A stretch of 43,423 bases of DNA from Chloroflexota bacterium (GTDB taxonomy: Bacteria; Chloroflexota; Dehalococcoidia; Dehalococcoidales; JACPPQ01), in contig JACPPQ010000017.1 in NCBI GenBank assembly GCA_016190925.1, positions 1 to 43,423 on the forward strand, given 5' to 3'. The notes under the pieces are model-generated. The model ran no database searches. It worked only from the letters and a program-made list of their open reading frames with translations, and was not told where the DNA came from. Below, piece by piece: positions 8,763 through 15,843 of the stretch. Made by a program: the position numbers and the translations under genes. Within the stretch, counting starts at the first letter, position 1. Every line of letters begins with the position of its first letter.

Positions 8763-8957
8763 AAAACCTGCCTCCTTCAAAGTCGATTGGCGATATTCAT
8801 TTAACATGCTAGGACACAACCTTCAGCGCGAATATACGTAGACATACGTAATTGAATCGAGAAACCCCCGTAATTTCAGTTAACCCGGCACCATTATACC
8901 AAGAATGTGCCTATAATGATTAATAGGCAATTGCCAGAGGGAAATTGGAGGAGCAAG

Positions 8958-9971
8958 ATGAAGAACTGGATTATTGCTCTGGTTATTATTGTGCTTGCGG
9001 CCGGAACAGGTACCAATGGGTATCTCTACTTGCAAACCAGCGATGGCCTTAGAAACGCACAGTCTGAAATAGCCAGTTTGAAAGCGGACGCCTCGGCTCT
9101 GCGGGCAAGTCTGGCGCAGACGGACGGCAACCTGAAGGACGCCCAGTCCCGGATATCGAGCGCGGAGACAGGCATCTCGGCTCTGGAGTTCAACCTTGCG
9201 CAGACGGGCAGCGGCCTGAAGGATGCCCAGTCACAGATAGCAAGCGTGAAAACGGATGTTTCATCTTTGCAAACGAGCCTTGCGCAGACGGATAACAGCT
9301 TGAAGAATGCCCAGGCCCAGCTCCTGGACGTGAAAACAGAAATTTCCAGGTTTGCTAACGTGCAGCAAGCCCTGGATGTGACTGCGAAAAGCATCGTTGA
9401 CAAGATTGAACCAGTGCTGGTAAGAATCAATGTCGGCGGCATAGGGTTCCAGGCGGCAGGTTCCGGGTTTCTGGTCAGTGGCAACGGCTATGTCTTGACC
9501 AACAACCACGTAATTGACGGTGCCACCTCAATCAGGATTACGCTGAACGACGGCCAGAGATTTTCGGCTTCCATAATCGATAGCAATGGCACAAGAGACC
9601 TGGCGCTACTCAAGATAGCTTCCACCCGCACCGACTTTCCACGGGCTGAGCTAGGCTCGTCATCGGGCGCAGCCGTAGGTCAGGGGGTGATAGCGGCAGG
9701 TTTTCCTCTCGGGACTGATTTACCGGGTCCGGCTACGTACACCAGGGGCATAATTTCCGCTTTCAGGACGATACGCAACCTTAAGTACATTCAGATGGAC
9801 GCTGCAATAAGCCCGGGCAATAGCGGTGGCGTCCTGGTCGATTTTGGTGGTAAGGTTATCGGGATAGTTTCTGCCGTAGTTATGCCGGGGAATCCGGAGG
9901 TTGAAGGCCTCGGCCTGGCTATCCCCATGGATGAGGCCAGGGCTTTTATCCAGAGGACAATCGGCCAGTGA
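8958..9971 (+). CDS. Membrane-anchored trypsin-like serine protease with coiled-coil stalk
   Basis: A 337-residue protein. Residues 4-16 form a hydrophobic signal anchor. Residues 31 to about 130 form a stalk of three and a half near-identical 28-residue repeats, each starting L(R/K)(N/D)AQS and ending SLAQTD, equal to four heptads each. Residues 150-337 are a DegP/HtrA-like protease domain with H184 (TNNHVIDG), D214 (TRDLALLKI) and S289 (SPGNSGG). There is no PDZ domain. It probably faces outward, held off the membrane by the stalk, and degrades damaged or surface proteins. GGAGGAG lies just before the ATG at 8958; the longer frame from 8907 has no comparable signal. Confidence 0.88.
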   Translation: MKNWIIALVIIVLAAGTGTNGYLYLQTSDGLRNAQSEIASLKADASALRASLAQTDGNLKDAQSRISSAETGISALEFNLAQTGSGLKDAQSQIASVKTDVSSLQTSLAQTDNSLKNAQAQLLDVKTEISRFANVQQALDVTAKSIVDKIEPVLVRINVGGIGFQAAGSGFLVSGNGYVLTNNHVIDGATSIRITLNDGQRFSASIIDSNGTRDLALLKIASTRTDFPRAELGSSSGAAVGQGVIAAGFPLGTDLPGPATYTRGIISAFRTIRNLKYIQMDAAISPGNSGGVLVDFGGKVIGIVSAVVMPGNPEVEGLGLAIPMDEARAFIQRTIGQ

Positions 9972-10118
9972 GCTTGGGGATTTATCCTTTTCCCTCCCCC
10001 TTGTCTGCATTGCGTAGAGGGGCAGTGGTGAGGTCGTGACCCTGAAAGCTGACGGCTGAAAGCTTTTCAACTTAAGACGCACATACAAAAATTAGAGGGG
10101 TTAAAGCTTGAGATTCAG

Positions 10119-10595
10119 TTACTTGGTAGCCTGCTGCTTTTGTCGGAACCTGGACTCTCTCCTTGCCTGTGCCTGGCGATTTCTCCGCCTTTCATCTTCA
10201 GTCTCTGAAATGAGCGGCGGGGCCGACTTGGGTCTGCCCTCTTTGTCCAGAGCTACATAGGTCAAATAAGCCGAGGCAGTGTGCTGCACCTCTCCCGTGA
10301 GCAGAGTTTCGGCCTCCACCCGTACGCCAATCTCCATTGAGGTCTTCCCGACAAAGTTCAGGCTGGCTTTGAGAGTCAGGAGTTGACCGGCAAAAACGGG
10401 ATGATGAAAATCCACGCGGTCGATGGAGGCTGTGACCGCGTTAGAGCGTGCGTGCCTGATGGCCACTATCCCGGCTGCGGTATCTATCAGCTTCAGGATA
10501 ACTCCGCCATGCACATTACCTGCCACATTTACATCTTGCACCGTCATGTATTGGGTCATCACCAGGCTGCTTTCACTTACTTTCTTGCCTTCCAT
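10119..10595 (-). CDS. Acyl-CoA thioesterase, hotdog fold (YciA/cytosolic acyl-CoA hydrolase type)
   Basis: A 158-residue single-hotdog protein hydrolysing acyl-CoA to free acid and CoA. The family motif GNVHGGVILKLIDTAAG (residues about 27-43) contains the conserved Asp on the hotdog helix, followed by DFHHPVFAG and the strand TASAYLTYVALD. The last 25 residues are a strongly basic tail, longer than needed for the fold. GGAGG lies about 10 bases before the ATG at 10595. It is divergent from lgt. Natural chain-length preference cannot be read from sequence. Confidence 0.9.
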   Translation of the reverse strand: MEGKKVSESSLVMTQYMTVQDVNVAGNVHGGVILKLIDTAAGIVAIRHARSNAVTASIDRVDFHHPVFAGQLLTLKASLNFVGKTSMEIGVRVEAETLLTGEVQHTASAYLTYVALDKEGRPKSAPPLISETEDERRRNRQAQARRESRFRQKQQATK

Positions 10596-10664
10596 AAGTT
10601 TTTAGCCTCCTTCGTATCACTCACCCTTCCGAGAGGGTAATCAAGCTGTTCAAATCATACCACA

Positions 10665-10693
10665 TTCAAGTAAAACCAGGAGAGTGCTATAAT
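10665..10693 (+). promoter_or_regulatory. Candidate promoter of lgt
   Basis: TTCAAG (10665-10670), a 17-base spacer and a perfect TATAAT (10688-10693) lie about 60 bases before the lgt ATG. The -35 is weak. The spacing and exact -10 make it the best candidate in the divergent gap. Confidence 0.5.
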
Positions 10694-10753
10694 CTTTTTA
10701 TACGGCTCTGCCTTCAAGAAAAACGACCCGGTTCGTAACGAGGTGAGGTTGAT

Positions 10754-11524
10754 ATGATAGCCTTCCAAATCGGCCCTTTCACTGTGGCGTATTACGGCAT
10801 TATGATTGTCACCGGCGTCATTGCCGCCACACTGGTGTCTTTGCTCGAGGCCAGGAGAAAGGGCGAGGATACCCAGCATCTCTACAACATCCTTCTGGTC
10901 ATTCTGCCGTTGGGTTTTATTGGTGCTCGCGCCTATCACGTGATTGACCAGTGGGCTTATTACAGCCAGCATCCGGCCCAGATTTTTGGGGGAGCGGGGT
11001 TGGGCATATTCGGCGCCGTAATAGGTGGAGCCATCGGGCTTACAATCTACGCCATTGTCCGTAAACTGAACGTGCGGCGCTGGCTGGACATCGTCGCCCC
11101 GGGGGTAATTCTGGCCCAGGCTATCGGGCGGTGGGGCAACTTCTTCAACCAGGAACTCTACGGCTACCCCACCGATTTACCCTGGGGAATCTACATCGCC
11201 CCTGAGCACAGAGTACCCGGTTTTGAGACGTACACCCATTTTCAACCACTTTTCTTCTACGAATTCCTGTGGAATTTGTCCGGCTGTATTTTCCTGCTTT
11301 TAGTAGCGCGAAAATTACAGAAGCGCCTGGTGGATGGCGATATCGCGCTGCTTTACGTGATGTGGTACGGGGTGGGGCGGTTCTTCCTGGAGGGTCTCAA
11401 GATTAGTGTGTGGACTCTTGAAGGCATTCCCACGGCAAGATGGATATCAGCCATCGGGATTGCAGTGGCGGTCTTAATCATGATTCTTCAGCATCGCCGT
11501 CAAAAACCGGCTGCGGCATCATAG
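10754..11524 (+). CDS. lgt: Prolipoprotein diacylglyceryl transferase (Lgt)
   Basis: A 256-residue integral membrane enzyme that transfers a diacylglyceryl group from phosphatidylglycerol to the lipobox cysteine of prelipoproteins. The Lgt signature GRWGNFFNQELYG is present near residue 130, followed by QPLFFYE and the C-terminal YGVGRFFLEG, with about seven hydrophobic segments. GAGGTGAGG precedes the ATG. A candidate client in this window is the cupin lipoprotein at 33760. The gene is followed by a gap of about 220 bases that includes a perfect 12-base palindrome, ACTGTGCACAGT (11661-11672). Confidence 0.95.
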   Translation: MIAFQIGPFTVAYYGIMIVTGVIAATLVSLLEARRKGEDTQHLYNILLVILPLGFIGARAYHVIDQWAYYSQHPAQIFGGAGLGIFGAVIGGAIGLTIYAIVRKLNVRRWLDIVAPGVILAQAIGRWGNFFNQELYGYPTDLPWGIYIAPEHRVPGFETYTHFQPLFFYEFLWNLSGCIFLLLVARKLQKRLVDGDIALLYVMWYGVGRFFLEGLKISVWTLEGIPTARWISAIGIAVAVLIMILQHRRQKPAAAS

Positions 11525-11748
11525 AAACGATTCTTCGGGGCCAGATTGTAGCAGTTGCATCGCCCCGCTCCCTAGAGTAATATTAGTTTAGGTTCGGCTG
11601 CGAAGCATTGTGAAATGTGAAAACCGGCAAATTATTTTGATAGTTAAGCTGTTGCTGCGCACTGTGCACAGTTGTTTACATAATCTACGTTAACCCCTCG
11701 CCTCAAAAGCGCTGAGCCAATTCTTTTCCCGGAGTGGAGTTTTCTTTA

Positions 11749-13482
11749 ATGATTTGGAATTCATCCCAAAAACCGTCCGATTCTTTCACAGTTGCCTTTT
11801 TCTCGATGGAGTTCGGCATCGACCCGGCCATATCGACATACAGCGGCGGTCTGGGGATACTGGCAGGTGATAACGTCCGTGCTGCGGCGGACCTCGGCCT
11901 GCCGATGGCGGGTGTAACCCTGCTGCACCGGAAGGGCTATTTCCGGCAGCATCTTGATAGCTGCGGCAATCAGTCCGAGATTGAAGCTACCTGGTCCCCT
12001 GAAGCACTCCTGGAGCGGTTGCCCGTCCGGGTCCTGGTGCCCATCGCAGGCCGCCAGGTGCAGGTGCAAGCATGGCGTTATCTGGTGCGGGGACAGTTCG
12101 GAGATACCGTGCCCATCTACTTTCTGGACACCGACCTGCTTGAAAACAGCCCGTGGGACCGCAGTCTTTCCGGTCACCTCTATGGTGGCGATGCCTCCTA
12201 CCGGCTATGCCAGGAAATAGTGCTGGGTTTGGGCGGAGTAGCAATGCTGCGCGCCCTCGGCTATCGCAAGGTCCAGGCATATCACATGAATGAAGGACAT
12301 TCTGCCCTTGCCGTTATTGCGCTTCTGGAAGAACAGTGCTGGGGCCGAGGCCTCAGCGCAGCTACCAATGAAGACCGGGAGGCCGTTCGCCAGCACTGCG
12401 TATTTACCACTCATACCCCCCTGAGGGCAGGCCACGACGAGTTTCCCCTCAGCCTGGTCCTGGAAATGCTGGGGGAAGAGCGCACCAATTTTCTGATGGG
12501 GACCCAGTGCTGCCCCAATGGTTCGCTGAACATGACCAACCTGGCGCTGGACTTCTCCCGCTATATCAACGGTGTCTCGATGCGGCATGAGAAAGTATCC
12601 CGTACCGTGTTTTCAAATTATCCCATCGATGCCGTCACCAATGGCGTTCACGCTACCACCTGGACATCGCCGCCTTTCCAGCGCCTTTACGACCGTTACA
12701 TTCCCGGATGGCGCCGTGATAATCAGTATTTGAGATATTCTGTAAGCATACCCCTGGAGGATATATGGCAGGCGCACATCGAGGCCAAGCAGGAAATGAT
12801 TCAAGAGGTGGAGCGACGAACAGGAGCGCGCCTCGACCCAAAGGTGATGACGTTTGGTTTTGCCCGGCGCGCCGCCCCTTATAAGCGCAGCGACCTCATT
12901 TTCCGCGACCTCGAGCGGCTCAGGCAGATAGCCAGGGAAGCAGGGCCGTTTCAGATTCTGTTCGGCGGGAAAGCCCATCCGAGAGACACCTGGGGCAAAG
13001 ACATCATACGGCACATCTTCCAGGCGGGAGAATCTTTAAAGGATGTCATACCTGTGGTTTACCTCGAGGAGTATGACATGGTGCTGGCGAAGTACCTGGT
13101 TTCGGGCGTAGACGTGTGGTTGAATACCCCTCATAAGCCGCTGGAAGCCTCCGGTACCAGCGGGATGAAAGCAGCCCTCAACGGGGTGCCCAGCCTGAGT
13201 ATACTGGACGGATGGTGGATTGAAGGATACATAGAAGGTGTAACCGGCTGGTCAATCGGAGAAGAATGGCAGTCTGAGAGCAACCCCGAAAAAGACTCTC
13301 TCTTTCTGTATGACAAGCTGGAGCACGTAGTATTGCCCACTTTCTACCAGCGCCCCAGCAATTTTGCCAGCATGATGCGTTCAGCGATTGCCTTCAATGG
13401 TTCTTTTTTCACCGCCCAGCGCATGCTATCGCAGTATCTTCAGAATGCTTACCTGCATCCGGCGAATGGGACAAGGCCGTAA
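11749..13482 (+). CDS. glgP: Alpha-glucan phosphorylase, short form (GT35)
   Basis: A 577-residue glycogen/maltodextrin phosphorylase releasing glucose 1-phosphate. It starts directly at the FFSMEFGID...YSGGLGILAGD motif, so it lacks the N-terminal DUF3417 region present in the second copy at 15844-18000. The nucleotide/glucan-site motif HMNEGHSA, FTTHTPLRAGHD and VTNGVHATTW are intact. The pyridoxal-phosphate lysine lies in EASGTSGMKA (K474). The ATG at 11749 has GGAG nine bases upstream; a GTG at 11734 adds five residues but overlaps that ribosome site. Short forms of this family are known; whether this one acts on glycogen or short dextrins is not clear. Confidence 0.88.
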   Translation: MIWNSSQKPSDSFTVAFFSMEFGIDPAISTYSGGLGILAGDNVRAAADLGLPMAGVTLLHRKGYFRQHLDSCGNQSEIEATWSPEALLERLPVRVLVPIAGRQVQVQAWRYLVRGQFGDTVPIYFLDTDLLENSPWDRSLSGHLYGGDASYRLCQEIVLGLGGVAMLRALGYRKVQAYHMNEGHSALAVIALLEEQCWGRGLSAATNEDREAVRQHCVFTTHTPLRAGHDEFPLSLVLEMLGEERTNFLMGTQCCPNGSLNMTNLALDFSRYINGVSMRHEKVSRTVFSNYPIDAVTNGVHATTWTSPPFQRLYDRYIPGWRRDNQYLRYSVSIPLEDIWQAHIEAKQEMIQEVERRTGARLDPKVMTFGFARRAAPYKRSDLIFRDLERLRQIAREAGPFQILFGGKAHPRDTWGKDIIRHIFQAGESLKDVIPVVYLEEYDMVLAKYLVSGVDVWLNTPHKPLEASGTSGMKAALNGVPSLSILDGWWIEGYIEGVTGWSIGEEWQSESNPEKDSLFLYDKLEHVVLPTFYQRPSNFASMMRSAIAFNGSFFTAQRMLSQYLQNAYLHPANGTRP

Positions 13483-13484
13483 AG

Positions 13485-13549
13485 AGCTATCAGCTGTTAG
13501 CTTTTAGCTTTCAGTCCCGCCCCTTCTTCTGGGCTGACTGCTGATAGCT
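13485..13549 (+). terminator. Long hairpin after the short glycogen phosphorylase
   Basis: A 10-base perfect stem AGCTATCAGC (13485-13494) and GCTGATAGCT (13540-13549) begins right after the stop codon. CAGTC/GACTG (13512-13516, 13536-13540) can form an alternative inner stem. There is no strong T run, so rho-independent termination is uncertain. The AGCT/CAGC wording recurs near other stop codons (around 3535, 10043 and 18885), so this may be a dispersed repeat doing the job of a transcript end. Confidence 0.45.
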
Positions 13550-13578
13550 GGTTTCTCGCCTGTTTCCCACAAGGCCTA

Positions 13579-13607
13579 TTGACATTTTCGTCCCATCCGT
13601 ATATCTT
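13579..13607 (+). promoter_or_regulatory. Promoter of plsY
   Basis: A perfect TTGACA (13579-13584), a 17-base spacer and TATCTT (13602-13607). The predicted transcript start falls near 13614, which rules out the in-frame GTG at 13608 as start codon and favours the ATG at 13662. Confidence 0.65.
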
Positions 13608-13661
13608 GTGAGAAAACCTGTCTCGCCATATTACTGTTGTAGTTGCATCGAAACTCTCAAA

Positions 13662-14348
13662 ATGGGAAACAACGTCTGGCTAATCCTGATCGCAGTCAGC
13701 GCCTACATAATAGGCTCGATTCCAACTGCATATTTTGTGGTTGGGCGGATGATAGGCACGGACATCAGGCAGTCCGGCTCGCACAACATAGGGGCCATGA
13801 ACACCTTCCGCCTCATTCAGGAGAATAGGTCTACCAAAGCCGGCATGGCCGGTTTCTTTCTGGTGCTGGTCGGGGACGTGGGAAAGGGTGCGCTGGCTGT
13901 TTTTCTGGCTCAGTGGCTGAGCTTTCTTGACTATGAACCCGGACTGGCAACGATTATCGCGGGCTTTTTTGCCGTGGCAGGTCATAACTACTCTATATTT
14001 ATGAGGTTCCAGGGGGGAAGAGGCCTGGCAACAATCGGCGGAGTAGTGATGGCGCTGAATCCTGCATGGTTCTTTCTCAGTGTTGCTATCCTTCTGATTA
14101 CAATTTTTGCTTTTCAATATTTGGTGGTGGGCAAGATGAACTGGGGCAGTTTCTCCGAGATTTTTTCGGTGGTGGGCTCTCAGTTAATCGGACGGGTAGC
14201 GGGTCTCATCTTCGTAGTTATAGCTATATATTTCTTCAACCCCGGTATTTTTCTCCCCACTCTTGCCGGAATGGTCCTGGTTTACGTAAGACACGTCGAT
14301 AGGGTCAAGGCTTATATCATAGAATTGCGAACAGCAAGGAAGAAATGA
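13662..14348 (+). CDS. plsY: Glycerol-3-phosphate acyltransferase PlsY
   Basis: A 228-residue membrane enzyme that acylates glycerol 3-phosphate from acyl-phosphate, the first step of phospholipid synthesis. Motifs match PlsY: GSIPTAYFVVGRMIGTDIR then GSHNIGAMNTFR (motif 1), DVGKGALAV, and HNYSIFMRFQGGRGLAT (motifs 2-3). Several hydrophobic helices are present. The start is chosen from the promoter position. No obvious Shine-Dalgarno precedes the ATG. The C-terminal part after residue 130 is longer and less conserved than in typical 200-residue PlsY. Confidence 0.9.
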   Translation: MGNNVWLILIAVSAYIIGSIPTAYFVVGRMIGTDIRQSGSHNIGAMNTFRLIQENRSTKAGMAGFFLVLVGDVGKGALAVFLAQWLSFLDYEPGLATIIAGFFAVAGHNYSIFMRFQGGRGLATIGGVVMALNPAWFFLSVAILLITIFAFQYLVVGKMNWGSFSEIFSVVGSQLIGRVAGLIFVVIAIYFFNPGIFLPTLAGMVLVYVRHVDRVKAYIIELRTARKK

Positions 14349-14367
14349 GGACAGGACAAAATCTGAA

Positions 14368-14440
14368 TGCCCCCAACGGAATTCGAATCCGTGTTGACGG
14401 CTTGAAGGGCCGCTGTCCTAGGCCACTAGACGATGGGGGC
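14368..14440 (-). tRNA. tRNA-Glu (anticodon TTC)
   Basis: Read on the minus strand, a 73-base cloverleaf. It has a 7-bp acceptor stem GCCCCCA/TGGGGGC, a D-arm with TAGTGGCCTA, an anticodon stem around the loop CTTCAAG with anticodon TTC, and a T-arm with the TTCGAAT loop. The discriminator base is A and the CCA tail is not encoded. It lies between plsY and rpsT on the opposite strand. Confidence 0.95.
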
Positions 14441-14596
14441 TTGACCTTGAAAAGTATAGCAAAAATGGCCTGACTCTACAAATAAAGACTCAAGGGACCG
14501 TCCTTGGCTCTGCAAGAGTGGTAGGACGCTTTCAACTATGATAGAATAAAGAACGAATCAACACCGAGCTATGGGAAGATAACTGGAGGTAGATAG

Positions 14597-14869
14597 TTGA
14601 GCAAATCAGCACAAAAGCAGGTGCGTGCATCCGCCAAAAAGCAACTGCGAAACAAATCCGGGCGTAGCCTGGTGAAGACCAACATTACCAAAGCAGAGAA
14701 ACTCACGCTCGGCGGACAAATCGAGTCCGCAGAAACAACAGTGGCAGTGGCCATCAGCTCCCTGGACAAGGCAGCGGAGAAAGGGATTATCCACCGCAAC
14801 AATGCTTCCCGGCGCAAATCGCGGCTGATGAAGAAGCTAAACCAGGCCAGGGCAGCTTCAACCAAGTAA
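14597..14869 (+). CDS. rpsT: 30S ribosomal protein S20
   Basis: A 90-residue, Lys/Arg-rich helical protein binding 16S rRNA. The typical KKQLRNKSGRSLVKTNITKA segment and the C-terminal HRNNASRRKSRLMKKLN are seen. The start codon is TTG at 14597, supported by GGAGG 7 bases upstream. TTG starts are common for S20, where poor initiation helps autoregulation in other bacteria; the same use here is plausible but not shown. Confidence 0.95.
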   Translation: MSKSAQKQVRASAKKQLRNKSGRSLVKTNITKAEKLTLGGQIESAETTVAVAISSLDKAAEKGIIHRNNASRRKSRLMKKLNQARAASTK

Positions 14870-14899
14870 CCCACGACCATAATTTTTTCTTTGAAACTA

Positions 14900-14928
14900 T
14901 TGACAACACGGGGTGGTTATTGTAAAGT
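14900..14928 (+). promoter_or_regulatory. Promoter of lexA
   Basis: A perfect TTGACA (14900-14905), a 17-base spacer and TAAAGT (14923-14928). The expected transcript start lies near 14935, directly before the LexA box, so repressor binding there would block the polymerase. Confidence 0.7.
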
Positions 14929-14936
14929 TATTCACA

Positions 14937-14948
14937 GAACAAACGTTC
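14937..14948 (+). promoter_or_regulatory. LexA (SOS) box
   Basis: GAACAAACGTTC, an exact match to the GAAC-N4-GTTC operator used by Gram-positive-type LexA proteins. It is centred just downstream of the lexA promoter and 27 bases before the start codon, so lexA is probably autoregulated. No second perfect GAAC-N4-GTTC site was noticed in the window. Confidence 0.85.
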
Positions 14949-14974
14949 GTTATCACTGCCGAGGAGTTGTGCCG

Positions 14975-15631
14975 ATGAAACGCCAAAGCAAAGCGTTATC
15001 TACAAAGCAGAAGAAAATCTTCGAATTCATCCGTGATTTTCTAAGGGAGAGGGGGTATCCGCCCACCGTTCGCGATATCGTGCACGGCTGCGGGATTAGC
15101 TCCACCTCAGTGGCAAGCTATAATCTCAACATACTGAAGAACAAGGGCTATATTCGCCGCTCCCCGGATATATCGCGCGGTATAGAGCTGCTTGACAGCT
15201 CAGTTGCGCTTCGCAACAAAGTACAGGTGCCTGTAATCGGACAAATTGCAGCAGGAAAACCGATACCTGTGCCGGATTCCGATACCTGGGATGTCACTGC
15301 TTCCGCTGAAACCATCGAGGTGCCCCAAAGCCTTACCCGGGGCAAAGAAGGAATCTATGCCCTTAAGGTCAAAGGATTGTCCATGATTGATGCTTTAATT
15401 AATGATGGCGATATTGTCCTCATGCAGCAGATGAGCGTGGTAGAAAACGGCGAGATGGCGGCAATATGGCTCAAGTCAGAAAAAGAGGCAACACTGAAGA
15501 AATTCTACTATGACAAGCGTGGCCGCGTGCGCCTGCAACCTGCCAACAGCCAGATGAAACCGATATATGTTAATCCGGAGAATGTTGAGATTCAGGGCAA
15601 GGTCATTGGGGTTATCAGAGGACTGACATAA
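14975..15631 (+). CDS. lexA: LexA repressor, SOS regulator
   Basis: A 218-residue repressor with an N-terminal winged helix (FLRERGYPPTVRDIVHGCGI, then SSTSVASYNLNILKNKGYI) and a C-terminal S24 self-cleavage domain. The cleavage site is A93-G94 (QIAAGKP), the nucleophile S136 (KGLSMIDALI) and the general base probably K175 (EATLKKFY). The usual SMxDAGI motif reads SMIDALI, so a normally conserved glycine near the serine is replaced by leucine. The ATG at 14975 has GAGGAG 8 bases upstream; the frame open from 14891 starts inside the promoter and is not used. RecA-stimulated cleavage would open the SOS regulon. Confidence 0.93.
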   Translation: MKRQSKALSTKQKKIFEFIRDFLRERGYPPTVRDIVHGCGISSTSVASYNLNILKNKGYIRRSPDISRGIELLDSSVALRNKVQVPVIGQIAAGKPIPVPDSDTWDVTASAETIEVPQSLTRGKEGIYALKVKGLSMIDALINDGDIVLMQQMSVVENGEMAAIWLKSEKEATLKKFYYDKRGRVRLQPANSQMKPIYVNPENVEIQGKVIGVIRGLT

Positions 15632-15692
15632 TCAAGACCCCCCTCATGCCCTCTTCCACTGGTCGAAGATAAAGATTACGGCGAGGATGCCA

Positions 15693-15842
15693 CTAGTGTG
15701 GTGTCTCGTAAGTGACTTGACAGATAACGTCTCCCTGGTAGGAGAGAGTTAAGCTGATGGTGAAATCATAAAACACCCCTCACTTACGTCTCTCCCGCAA
15801 GGGGAGAGAGAAGGCCATGTGAAGCTATTTGAGAGACACTAG
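15693..15842. mobile_element. MITE-like element, family 2, copy 1
   Basis: A 150-base non-coding element running from CTAGTGTGGTGTCTC (15693-15707) to the inverted GAGACACTAG (15833-15842). The left end is nearly identical to the end of a 151-base element at 41273-41423. Both ends terminate in CTAG, which would fit insertion at TA within CTAG as known for IS630/Tc1-type transposases; that affiliation is an inference. The interior carries a CTCTCCC-gcaa-GGGGAGAG hairpin near 15791. Its right edge lies one base from the stop codon of the phosphorylase gene. Confidence 0.6.
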
Positions 15843-15843
15843 A

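Noticed and set aside
8763-8819. Longer rubrerythrin N-terminus
   Set aside because: It would place the strong AAGGAGG ribosome site inside the coding sequence. The extra residues are not part of the family.
13608-13661. GTG start for PlsY
   Set aside because: It falls at or before the predicted transcript start of a good promoter. The conserved protein begins after the ATG at 13662.
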